From the NCBI GenBank assembly GCA_937930275.1, contig CALGLM010000297.1, positions 1 to 5,717 on the forward strand: a DNA stretch of 5,717 nucleotides, written 5' to 3'. Origin of the DNA: an uncultured Ignavibacteria bacterium. Lineage in GTDB: Bacteria > Bacteroidota > Ignavibacteria > Ignavibacteriales > Melioribacteraceae. A program made the translations under genes and the position numbers. Positions 1 through 5,717 of this stretch are shown here, in pieces. A model generated the notes under the pieces. It made no database searches. It saw only the letters and a program-made list of their open reading frames with translations, and was not told where the DNA came from. Positions within the stretch are counted from its first letter, which is position 1. Every line of letters begins with the position of its first letter.

Positions 1-1546
1 AATAAGCAAAAATGTTACGACTAAGGAAGCCGAACCAAAAGTAATGTTAAGTAGTACGATTCACGGTGATGAAACCACAGGTTTTGTATTAATGTTAAGA
101 TTAATTGATTCGTTGTTAACTTCGTACAGTACTAATCCGAGAATTAAAAACATATTGGACAATTGTGAAATATGGATTAATCCGGATTCAAACCCGGACG
201 GTACTTATAAAGGAGGTAATAGTACTGTTAACGGATCTACACGTTACAATGCAAATTATGTGGACGTAAATAGAAATTTTTGGGATCCTGCAGACGGTCA
301 ACACCCGGACGGATATGCTTGGCAACCGGAAACTATTGCATTTATGAATATTATTAATCAAAATATTTTTACAATGTCGGTAAATTTTCACGGCGGAACT
401 GAAGTTGTAAACTATCCTTGGGATACTTGGTCAAGACGTCATGTTGATGATATATGGATGCAGTATATAGCACATGAATATGCAGACACATGTCAAAAAT
501 TTGCTCCTTCCTCTTACATGAATGAATATAATGACGGCATAACGAACGGTTATGATTGGTACCGTGTTGCCGGTGGAAAACAAGATTATTATACTTATTT
601 CGGTAAATGTAGAGAAATGACAATCGAAATTTCTGATACTAAATTATTAAGTCCGTCTTTATTACCTGCTCATTGGGAGTATAATAAGCGATCATTTCTT
701 AATTATATAGAACAATCTTTATTTGGCATTAAAGGAATTATTACGGATGAAAATTCCGGTGCACCGATTAAAGCTAAAATTGAAGTCCTAAATCATGATA
801 CTGCACAGGATAGCTCTCATATTTATTCTGACGGTAGCAACGGTTTTTATTCAAAGATGATTGCCCCAGGGACATATACACTAAAAATATCAGCTCCTAA
901 TTATTTTACAAAACAAATTTCAGGAGTTACTGTTGTTAATCGTTACGCTAATAATTTAAATATTCAACTCGCTCCTACTAACCCGATTCCGGTAGAATTA
1001 GTATCTTTTACGGCAAATACAACTGATGACGAGATAGTATTAAATTGGTCAACGGCAACAGAAACAAACAATAAAGGCTTTGAAGTATTGCGCTCAACTG
1101 ATAACAGTAAATGGGAAACCATTTCGTTTGTACCCGGTAACGGTTCAACAACTGAGATACATCAGTATATTTTTAGGGATACGCCTACTACACACGGTTT
1201 TTACAAGTATAAACTAAAACAAATTGATTTTGACGGAAGTTATAAAATTTCGGAAATTGTGGAAATTGAATTTAACGTAATTTTAGAATTTGAATTATCA
1301 CAAAATTATCCGAATCCTTTTAATCCGGTAACAACAATAAATTATATATTACCGGAAGACAACCAAGTTTCATTAAAAGTATTCGATGTTTTGGGAAAAG
1401 AAATTTGTACTTTGGTTAAAGAATATAAGAATAAAGGAAAATACTCTATTAACTTTAATGCGGAAAATTTATCAACCGGTATATATATATATCGCTTGGA
1501 ATCGGGTAATTTTTCTTCGGTGAAAAAATTGATGTTAATAAAATAA
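1..1546 (+). CDS. Secreted M14 zinc carboxypeptidase with C-terminal T9SS sorting domain, 5' partial
   Basis: The frame is open to the left edge (first whole codon at base 2; 514 residues visible). The ATG at 44 is internal, because the residues before it continue the usual strand leading into the zinc motif. Numbering from base 2, the M14 signature is complete: zinc ligands H21 and E24 (HGDE) and H130 (NFHGG), substrate-binding R81 and N90-R91 (VNRNF), a likely Tyr248 equivalent at Y187 (WYRVAGG), and general-base E209 (MTIEIS). An active metallocarboxypeptidase removing C-terminal residues from peptides is therefore expected. A carboxypeptidase-regulatory-like beta domain follows (about 242-324), then a PVELVSF fibronectin-like module (about 330-425), then the T9SS type A sorting domain (about 431-514; SQNYPNPFNP ... 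STGIYIYRL ... KKLMLIK), which is normally removed during export. The signal peptide and start of the catalytic domain lie outside the window. Specificity cannot be read from the sequence. It is convergent with the saccharopine dehydrogenase gene. Confidence 0.93.
   Translation, partial: ISKNVTTKEAEPKVMLSSTIHGDETTGFVLMLRLIDSLLTSYSTNPRIKNILDNCEIWINPDSNPDGTYKGGNSTVNGSTRYNANYVDVNRNFWDPADGQHPDGYAWQPETIAFMNIINQNIFTMSVNFHGGTEVVNYPWDTWSRRHVDDIWMQYIAHEYADTCQKFAPSSYMNEYNDGITNGYDWYRVAGGKQDYYTYFGKCREMTIEISDTKLLSPSLLPAHWEYNKRSFLNYIEQSLFGIKGIITDENSGAPIKAKIEVLNHDTAQDSSHIYSDGSNGFYSKMIAPGTYTLKISAPNYFTKQISGVTVVNRYANNLNIQLAPTNPIPVELVSFTANTTDDEIVLNWSTATETNNKGFEVLRSTDNSKWETISFVPGNGSTTEIHQYIFRDTPTTHGFYKYKLKQIDFDGSYKISEIVEIEFNVILEFELSQNYPNPFNPVTTINYILPEDNQVSLKVFDVLGKEICTLVKEYKNKGKYSINFNAENLSTGIYIYRLESGNFSSVKKLMLIK
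1480..1492. repeat. Short TA dinucleotide run inside the carboxypeptidase gene
   Basis: Six TA units plus a T lie in the sorting-domain coding region and encode part of GIYIYR. A slip of one unit would shift the frame 18 codons before the stop and damage the sorting signal. The run is short, so it may have no role. Confidence 0.35.
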
Positions 1547-1552
1547 CAAAAT

Positions 1553-1585
1553 AAAGCCCTTCCAAAATTAATTTGAAAGGGCTTT
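1553..1585. terminator. Bidirectional Rho-independent terminator between convergent genes
   Basis: AAAGCCCTT (1553-1561) pairs perfectly with AAGGGCTTT (1577-1585). After one mismatch the stem continues for four more pairs (1563-1566 with 1572-1575) around a five-base loop. On the plus strand the 3' arm runs into TTTT; on the minus strand it runs into TTTATTTTGTTATTTT. It starts 6 bases after the carboxypeptidase stop and overlaps no coding sequence. It should end both the carboxypeptidase transcript and the LKR-SDH transcript. Confidence 0.88.
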
Positions 1586-1588
1586 TGC

Positions 1589-2908
1589 TTAAAATTCTTT
1601 TATGCTCTCCTTAAATTTAATATTCATTGATTCTAATTCTTCCATAACCGGTAAATAAATCTCCGGAATTACCGGAATCTGAACGCCGATAGAATTAATT
1701 CTTTTCTCAATAATTAATTTAACGGCAATTGCAGCCGGCAAACTAACCGTTCGTGCCATAGAAGTATCGCCATACGGTATACCATAATCTATTAACAATG
1801 AAGTTATGTGTTCTTTTTTATTATTGTATTCGGCTATAAAATCATGTTGCAAAACAATCATATCTCTTTCACCCGGCTTATAGGGCATCTTTTCTAACAT
1901 CCTATTTGCTAAAATATCTAAATATGTCGGATCTGAAGATATTTTTTCACCGCTAAATAATCCTAACCATTCTAATTTTTTTATTACTTCGTCTTCAACA
2001 GATAATTCTAATTTTGCCGCAATCTCATTTTTAATATTCTCTATGTTTTTAGTGTTAATTAATGACGCTGTAATTTCTACTAAAGTTTTTTCCTTAAGCT
2101 CAATCTTTAATGTGTCATCCAAAAATCCTAAACGTGATATATTAAAAATAGTATCACACCAACCAATATTTCTAAATGTTCCTCTAAATATAGTTTTTGC
2201 ATCTTTTAAACCGTAAAGCTGTTTATAAATCAAAGAATCTCGGTTGGGATAAACTTCTAATTTACCTAAACTTTCAACTTCTTTATACCAATAATTCTTA
2301 AATAAATTTTTTCCTTCAATTATTACATCTTCACCGTTCTTTAAAAAATGTGCGTTGTTTCTGCCTGCCATAACAACACCGCGTGGACTCCAAGAAAATT
2401 TATATCCGAAAGGATTGTCGTTTGCTTCGGGAGCCGGTAATCCGCCGCATATAGATTCAAATGAAATTACTCTTCCCCCTTTTGCTTTTACTTCATCAAT
2501 AATTTTCATTGCACTCATATGGTCAATGCCGGGGTCTAAACCAATTTCATTTAAGAATAATAGTCCTTTGGAGGCTGCTTCTTCATTTAAGCTTTGCATT
2601 GCAGCACTAACATACGAGGTTGTTACTAAGTGTTTTAAATACTTTAAACAATATCCTGCTACCTTAACATGAAAAGTATAAGGTAAAAGGCTTATGATAA
2701 TATCGTTAAGTTTAACAATTTCTTCTAAGTCAATATCATTTTTTACATCAATAGCTACAGCTTTACCATTTGGATGGTTTTCGATAAGTGCTTCTGCTTT
2801 ACTAACCGTTCTGCTTGCAACTGTTACTTTAACAGTTCCTAAATTTAATAAATATTTTACTATAGGTTTGGTTACTAAACCTGCTCCTAATACTAATACG
2901 TTGTTCAT
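1589..2908 (-). CDS. Saccharopine dehydrogenase, L-glutamate-forming (LYS9/AASS C-terminal type)
   Basis: This is a 439-residue match in length and motifs to the SDH half of animal and plant LKR/SDH and to yeast Lys9. It oxidises saccharopine with NAD(P)+ and water to glutamate and 2-aminoadipate 6-semialdehyde (EC 1.5.1.9 or 1.5.1.10 type). An N-terminal Rossmann fold begins VLVLGAG (G8, G10). Family motifs follow in order: SLLPY (73-77), GLDPGIDH (123-130), CGGLPAPE (154-161), YKFSWSP (169-175), YPNRDS (220-225), GERDMIVLQHDF (346-357) and MARTVSLPAA (384-393). These correspond closely to human AASS segments as I recall them. The start is ATG at 2908, 17 bases after the LKR stop, preceded by a weak GGTGG at 2912-2916. 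Cotranscription with LKR is inferred from the spacing. No signal peptide is visible, so it should be cytoplasmic. Cofactor preference was not determined. Carboxynorspermidine and other saccharopine dehydrogenase-fold enzymes are less likely given the GLDPGIDH and CGGLPAPE motifs. Confidence 0.93.
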   Translation of the reverse strand: MNNVLVLGAGLVTKPIVKYLLNLGTVKVTVASRTVSKAEALIENHPNGKAVAIDVKNDIDLEEIVKLNDIIISLLPYTFHVKVAGYCLKYLKHLVTTSYVSAAMQSLNEEAASKGLLFLNEIGLDPGIDHMSAMKIIDEVKAKGGRVISFESICGGLPAPEANDNPFGYKFSWSPRGVVMAGRNNAHFLKNGEDVIIEGKNLFKNYWYKEVESLGKLEVYPNRDSLIYKQLYGLKDAKTIFRGTFRNIGWCDTIFNISRLGFLDDTLKIELKEKTLVEITASLINTKNIENIKNEIAAKLELSVEDEVIKKLEWLGLFSGEKISSDPTYLDILANRMLEKMPYKPGERDMIVLQHDFIAEYNNKKEHITSLLIDYGIPYGDTSMARTVSLPAAIAVKLIIEKRINSIGVQIPVIPEIYLPVMEELESMNIKFKESIKEF

Positions 2909-2925
2909 AATCCACCATTTAAAAG

Positions 2926-4206
2926 TTACAAATATTTCTCTAAATATTTATACTGAGGTGTTAACTCACCTTTATGTGTTATAATTGCATTTTTAATTGA
3001 GTTGCAAAGATCCAAATCAGAAAAGTCATTAGAATAATCTGCATGCGCTATTTCCTTTATAAAAGGAAATAATGAGTTACTGAATGCTACCGAAGAATCT
3101 CTTGGTAACTCGCAGGGCAAATTATCTACTGCCATATTAACTATTCCTTCTCCAGAATAACCGTCTATAAAGCTGTTATTCTTTGGATTGTAAGTATAAG
3201 CCGGTTCATCAGGTTTTGTTGACTTATGTGTAATTTCTATTGCACCGTCAATATCGCAGCTTATATCGCTTATAATAAAGAAATTTGATATATCATTTTC
3301 TTTTAAATATTGCTTAGTTACTAAGCGAGGATATCTTGCATCCCAATAGATAGCATTAATTAATACATTGATATATGGTAAATAGTCTTCAAATTTAGAT
3401 TCGTAATTATTCGGGTTTTTATAATAATCATTTAAATCAAATAAATAATCATTATTTATAGGTCTTACCATATGCTTTTCTTCAAAAATAACTTTATATA
3501 TTTTATTCTCCAAATTGTTTTTGTTCTTAATCAAATCTTCCGGAGTTATAACTTCATTAGGTAATAAGTCAAATATTTCTTGCGCACCTTTGGATACATT
3601 CCCATATCCTGCAAACCCAAAAACTAAAGGATACAATAATCCGTTTTCAACTATTTCTGCGGCAATATTTTTTATGTGCAATTCTGCATCTTCTAAATCC
3701 AAATATTCATAAGCAGGTTTTATATGTAAAAACGGTGATTTTTTTCCATAATAATCAAGTCTTTTACCTAAACCGTGTAAAGCATCAATCATTCCGGCTA
3801 AACCGGCATATTTTCCAAAAAATACAAGGCGTCTACCTTTATTATCTTTAATACATTCATAGTCTATCAAAGTACATTTTTTATTTAATAAAGCCTTTAA
3901 TAAAGGCATATTATAACTTTGACCTTTTATTGTATGAGAAAAAAACAAATATGTTTTATTTTCCAACAATAAATTAATCGGTACTTCTTTAACAGCAAAA
4001 ATTATGTCTGCTTTTAATAAATCCTCATTAATTTCTGCTCCGTCTTTAAGATATTCTTCGTCCTTAAATGCACGAGTGGCATATGGTTGAACAATACTAT
4101 TAATCCCCCATTTGTCTTTAATCAACTTAACAGCATCCGGAATAATCGGAACTCTAACTTCCCATTTGTTTTTATCTTCTCTTCTAATACCGATAGTTTT
4201 ATTCAT
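2926..4206 (-). CDS. Lysine-2-oxoglutarate reductase, saccharopine-forming (AASS N-terminal type)
   Basis: This 426-residue protein corresponds to the lysine-ketoglutarate reductase half of animal and plant LKR/SDH. It condenses lysine with 2-oxoglutarate and reduces the product to saccharopine (EC 1.5.1.8 type). An N-terminal AlaDH/PNT-like domain opens with GIRRED and W15, followed by FFSHTIKGQ (88-96), LIDYE (113-117) and GKYAGLAGMIDALHGLG (131-147). The nucleotide-binding segment is GFAGYGNVSKGAQ (197-209). DISCDIDGAIE (314-324) and VDNLPCELPRD (360-370) follow. The C-terminus, NAIITHKGELTPQYKYL, matches the point where the human enzyme leaves its LKR domain. I chose the ATG at 4206: it has AAAGG five bases upstream, whereas the GTG at 4212 would sit inside that ribosome-binding site. 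It is the first gene of a unit with saccharopine dehydrogenase. The similar alanine dehydrogenase and fungal Lys1 families fit less well because the middle and C-terminal motifs are specific to AASS-type LKR. Confidence 0.93.
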   Translation of the reverse strand: MNKTIGIRREDKNKWEVRVPIIPDAVKLIKDKWGINSIVQPYATRAFKDEEYLKDGAEINEDLLKADIIFAVKEVPINLLLENKTYLFFSHTIKGQSYNMPLLKALLNKKCTLIDYECIKDNKGRRLVFFGKYAGLAGMIDALHGLGKRLDYYGKKSPFLHIKPAYEYLDLEDAELHIKNIAAEIVENGLLYPLVFGFAGYGNVSKGAQEIFDLLPNEVITPEDLIKNKNNLENKIYKVIFEEKHMVRPINNDYLFDLNDYYKNPNNYESKFEDYLPYINVLINAIYWDARYPRLVTKQYLKENDISNFFIISDISCDIDGAIEITHKSTKPDEPAYTYNPKNNSFIDGYSGEGIVNMAVDNLPCELPRDSSVAFSNSLFPFIKEIAHADYSNDFSDLDLCNSIKNAIITHKGELTPQYKYLEKYL

Positions 4207-4209
4207 AAG

Positions 4210-4216
4210 CACCTTT
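4210..4216 (-). promoter_or_regulatory. Ribosome binding site deciding the LKR start
   Basis: On the minus strand AAAGGTG precedes CTT and the ATG at 4206. Its G pair is five bases from that ATG. This favours the ATG over the GTG at 4212, which overlaps the site. Confidence 0.65.
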
Positions 4217-4257
4217 AAGTTTTGTTATTTTAAAATCGGTAATTTTTAATAAATATC

Positions 4258-4265
4258 CAAAAATA
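4258..4265 (-). promoter_or_regulatory. Candidate -7 promoter element for the LKR-SDH operon
   Basis: The minus strand reads TATTTTTG, an exact fit to the Bacteroidota -7 consensus TAnnTTTG. Transcription would begin near 4251-4253, giving a leader of about 45 bases before the ATG at 4206. No convincing TTTG-like -33 element is visible upstream. In DNA this AT-rich a chance match is possible. Confidence 0.42.
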
Positions 4266-4319
4266 AAAACAATAATTACTCATTTATTTTTAATATTGCA
4301 TAATCTAAAAATATTTTAT

Positions 4320-4331
4320 TAAACATGTTTA
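4320..4331. promoter_or_regulatory. 12-base perfect palindrome in the divergent spacer, possible operator
   Basis: TAAACATGTTTA is self-complementary and ends 9 bases before the candidate rsmI -7 element, so it would lie between the -33 and -7 regions. That is where a dimeric regulator could block RNA polymerase. No second copy was noticed. In AT-rich DNA such palindromes also arise by chance. Confidence 0.2.
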
Positions 4332-4340
4332 TTATTTTCT

Positions 4341-4348
4341 TATTTTTG
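4341..4348 (+). promoter_or_regulatory. Candidate -7 promoter element for rsmI
   Basis: TATTTTTG fits TAnnTTTG exactly and is identical to the element on the opposite strand for the LKR operon. A start near 4353-4356 would give a leader of only about 15 bases before the ATG at 4370. This agrees with the absence of a Shine-Dalgarno sequence there. No clear -33 element is seen. Confidence 0.42.
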
Positions 4349-4369
4349 TAGTAAAATAATTTGTCGGTT

Positions 4370-5053
4370 ATGGAAAAAAGTAAATTATACGTTGTAGCAA
4401 CTCCTATTGGTAATTTAAATGATATATCTTTTCGTGCTTTAGAAATATTACGCAAAGTAAGTTTTATTGTATGCGAAGATACAAGAGTTAGTTCTGCTCT
4501 TTTAAACAAATATGAAATAAAGAATAAGTTATATGTCTTAAATGCAGGAAACGAAGAGAAAAAAATTGAAAGCTATTGCAAGCATATATTAGACGGTGAA
4601 TCTGCTGCACTAATTTCTGATGCGGGAACGCCGGCAATAAGCGACCCGGGCGGTCGATTTGTTAATAAAGCTAAAAAACTGGGAATTGAAGTCTCCGGCA
4701 TTCCGGGTGCTAATGCTGCTATTTTAGCTTTAAGTATAAGCGGAATTCCCACAGATTCATTTATCTTTGAAGGATTTTTACCTCAAAAAAAAGGACGCCA
4801 AACTAAATTAAAATCGTTAGCTAATGAAGAACGCACAATCGTTTTATATGAATCTATGTATCGTATTGAAAAACTAATTTTAGAGTTAAATGAATATATG
4901 CCTGAAAGATTTATTCTGGTCTATCGTGAATTAACTAAAATGTTTGAAGAAAGTTGGGAAGGATATCCACAAGATATATTAAATGATTTACCGCAAAAAA
5001 CAATTAAGGGAGAATTTGTAGTTCTAATTTCTCCCTTAAAATGGAAGATTTAA
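4370..5053 (+). CDS. rsmI: 16S rRNA (cytidine(1402)-2'-O)-methyltransferase RsmI
   Basis: This 227-residue protein of the tetrapyrrole-methylase fold transfers methyl from S-adenosylmethionine to the 2'-O of C1402 in the 16S rRNA decoding centre. Diagnostic motifs are YVVATPIGNLNDIS (7-20), CEDTR (35-39), LISDAGTPAISDPG (81-94), GIPGANAAI (110-118), FEGFLPQKKGR (133-143), RELTKMFEE (186-194) and KGEFVVLI (213-220). It is shorter than the E. coli enzyme (about 286 residues) and lacks the extra C-terminal domain, as many family members do. The segment usually reading YESPHR or similar is YESMYR here (160-165). I chose the ATG at 4370; an in-frame TTG at 4361 would add three residues with no better ribosome-binding site. 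The upstream region aaaataatttgtcggtt contains no Shine-Dalgarno sequence. The gene is divergent from LKR and convergent with apt, so it is probably transcribed alone. No terminator with a U-tract is visible for it on the plus strand. Confidence 0.95.
   Translation: MEKSKLYVVATPIGNLNDISFRALEILRKVSFIVCEDTRVSSALLNKYEIKNKLYVLNAGNEEKKIESYCKHILDGESAALISDAGTPAISDPGGRFVNKAKKLGIEVSGIPGANAAILALSISGIPTDSFIFEGFLPQKKGRQTKLKSLANEERTIVLYESMYRIEKLILELNEYMPERFILVYRELTKMFEESWEGYPQDILNDLPQKTIKGEFVVLISPLKWKI
4995..5039 (-). terminator. Rho-independent terminator of apt, nested inside the rsmI coding sequence
   Basis: An 11-base-pair perfect stem (5004-5014 with 5029-5039, TTAAGGGAGAA / TTCTCCCTTAA) lies in the last codons of rsmI. 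Read on the minus strand, it begins 15 bases past the apt stop and is followed at once by TTGTTTTTT (5003-4995), a good U-tract. Read on the plus strand, the stem is followed by AATGGAAG, with no U-tract. It therefore looks like a one-way terminator for apt. Confidence 0.75.
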
Positions 5054-5054
5054 A

Positions 5055-5576
5055 CTATTCGCTATCGTATTTAATTAACGATTTTACATCATAGCTGTTT
5101 AACTTTAACCCGCCTCCTAAAAATGTAAGGTCAATTAAAAAAGAAATCTGCACAATTTCTGCTCCAAGCTTTTCAACTAATTTACACGCTGCTTGCATAG
5201 TTCCGCCGGTTGCCAACAAATCGTCATGAAGCAAAACTCTATCACCCGGATTTATTGCGTCTTTGTGAATCTCAATAGAATCGGTTCCGTATTCCAAAAA
5301 ATAGCTTTCACTTATTGTTGCTGCCGGAAGTTTTCCCGGTTTCCTTATAGGAACAAATCCTGCACCTAACTTAATTGCAAGTGCTCCTCCTAAAATAAAT
5401 CCGCGTGATTCAATTCCGACAACTTTAGTAATATTTTTGTCCTTAGCATAATTGTACAATTCCTCTAAAGCAAAATTAAATCCTTCAGGGTGATTCAGCA
5501 ATGTGGTAATATCCCTAAACATTATCCCTTTTTTGGGAAAATCGGGAATACTTCTAATTAACTCTTTCAAGTCCAT
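5055..5576 (-). CDS. apt: Adenine phosphoribosyltransferase
   Basis: This 173-residue cytoplasmic enzyme of purine salvage makes AMP and pyrophosphate from adenine and PRPP. The length is typical of the family. Motifs seen are the N-terminal [14 protein letters not shown] (11-24), GIESRGF (54-60) lining the active site, the flexible-loop region starting RKPGKLP (78-84) with SYFLEYG (91-97), and the PRPP-binding signature [13 protein letters not shown] (114-126) with D118-D119. The start ATG at 5576 has GGAG five bases upstream and gives the standard N-terminus. The upstream gene runs 23 bases into apt in another frame, so the two are probably cotranscribed and perhaps translationally coupled. 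The stop codons of apt and rsmI are separated by one base (5054). The C-terminus (SLIKYDSE) is ordinary for the family. Confidence 0.96.
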   Translation of the reverse strand: MDLKELIRSIPDFPKKGIMFRDITTLLNHPEGFNFALEELYNYAKDKNITKVVGIESRGFILGGALAIKLGAGFVPIRKPGKLPAATISESYFLEYGTDSIEIHKDAINPGDRVLLHDDLLATGGTMQAACKLVEKLGAEIVQISFLIDLTFLGGGLKLNSYDVKSLIKYDSE

Positions 5577-5717
5577 TTTTACTCCAAGTTACTTTGCGGT
5601 TTACTTTTCTATTAATATATTTTATAAATTCTTCAATATTTAAGCAATTAATAACTTCTTCAGCTTTTATTCCTGCTTTTTTTGCAACTTTTATTCCGTA
5701 CTTAATCATCTCAATTT
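5554..5717 (-). CDS. Unidentified protein, C-terminal fragment
   Basis: A minus-strand frame enters from the right edge (first whole codon at 5715-5713) and stays open for 54 codons to a TAG at 5556-5554. The peptide is rich in lysine, glutamate and isoleucine and looks helical: it includes [17 protein letters not shown] and later [17 protein letters not shown], and ends GLERVN. I do not recognise the family from this tail. Reasons to think it is a real gene: the frame continues off the window, it has the same strand as apt, and its composition looks like that of its neighbours. It overlaps the apt start by 23 bases, and the apt ribosome-binding site lies within it. The last seven or so codons are read from the same bases as the start of apt. 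Confidence 0.6.
   Translation of the reverse strand, partial: IEMIKYGIKVAKKAGIKAEEVINCLNIEEFIKYINRKVNRKVTWSKNGLERVN
5582..5585 (-). promoter_or_regulatory. Ribosome binding site of apt
   Basis: The minus strand reads GGAG followed by TAAAA and the ATG at 5576, a five-base spacing. It lies within the 3' end of the upstream frame, so ribosomes finishing that gene would pass over it. This suits translational coupling. Confidence 0.7.

Noticed and set aside
188..623. Two minus-strand open frames of 67 and 84 codons opposite the carboxypeptidase
   Set aside because: They lie antisense to clearly conserved M14 active-site codons, have no recognisable motifs and show unnatural composition.
2819..2837. 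8-bp inverted repeat AACTGTTA/TAACAGTT near the 5' end of saccharopine dehydrogenase
   Set aside because: It is short, lies in codons for a valine-rich Rossmann strand and has no U-tract; chance is likely in AT-rich coding DNA.
2355..2984. Plus-strand open frames of 105 and 96 codons opposite saccharopine dehydrogenase
   Set aside because: They mirror conserved SDH motifs, contain no domain I recognise and have no ribosome-binding site.
3515..3712. Plus-strand open frame of 65 codons opposite LKR
   Set aside because: It is antisense to the conserved nucleotide-binding segment of LKR; its composition reflects the other strand.
3884..3907. Direct repeat TTTAATAAAG (twice) with a 6-bp hairpin GCCTTT/AAAGGC followed by a T-rich stretch on the minus strand, like a terminator inside LKR
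   Set aside because: The stem is short and the U-tract is interrupted. The codons (PLLKALLNKK) fit the LKR family, so coding need and AT bias explain it.
4210..4212. GTG at 4212 as the LKR start
   Set aside because: It overlaps the AAAGGTG ribosome-binding site that is well placed for the ATG at 4206.
4361..4369. In-frame TTG at 4361 as the rsmI start
   Set aside because: It adds three residues beyond the usual N-terminus and has no ribosome-binding site; the ATG at 4370 is simpler.
4276..4509. Minus-strand open frame of 77 codons covering the spacer and the start of rsmI
   Set aside because: It overlaps the conserved RsmI N-terminus and both promoter candidates and resembles no known protein.
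5064..5086. ATCGT/ACGAT hairpin followed by TTTT as a plus-strand terminator for rsmI, inside the 3' end of apt
   Set aside because: The stem has only 5 bp with a 9-base loop and is too weak to call.

Overview
The window is AT-rich DNA, densely coding on both strands, from a bacterium of the Bacteroidota/Ignavibacteriota (FCB) branch. Three things point there. The first gene ends in a type IX secretion (T9SS) type A sorting domain of the NYPNPFNP form typical of Ignavibacteria and relatives. Two putative promoters in the divergent spacer carry the TAnnTTTG -7 element used by Bacteroidota sigma factors. Shine-Dalgarno signals are uneven: clear before two genes, weak or absent before two others. 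I cannot name the genus.

Layout from left to right. (1) Positions 1-1546 (+) hold the 3' part of a secreted M14 zinc carboxypeptidase; its start lies outside the window. (2) A strong bidirectional terminator at 1553-1585 separates it from a convergent two-gene unit. (3) That unit, on the minus strand, is lysine-ketoglutarate reductase (2926-4206) followed after 17 bases by saccharopine dehydrogenase, glutamate-forming (1589-2908). Together they are the two halves of the fused LKR/SDH (AASS) enzyme of animals and plants, here as separate adjacent genes in the same order. (4) A 163-base divergent spacer (4207-4369) holds a candidate promoter for each side and a 12-base palindrome. (5) rsmI (4370-5053, +) encodes the 16S rRNA C1402 2'-O-methyltransferase. 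(6) apt (5055-5576, -) encodes adenine phosphoribosyltransferase. It converges on rsmI with one base between the stop codons, and its apparent terminator lies inside the rsmI coding sequence. (7) The C-terminal end of an unidentified gene (5554-5717, -) overlaps the apt start by 23 bases.

The LKR and SDH pair would convert lysine plus 2-oxoglutarate to glutamate plus 2-aminoadipate 6-semialdehyde, most likely for lysine catabolism. The later aldehyde dehydrogenase step is not in the window. The carboxypeptidase could supply free amino acids outside the cell, but this link is only inferred. rsmI and apt are housekeeping genes. No RNA genes, CRISPR arrays, insertion sequences or phage genes were seen. 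I found no sign of a wholly new system; the best leads are the split eukaryote-type lysine pathway and the terminator nested in rsmI.
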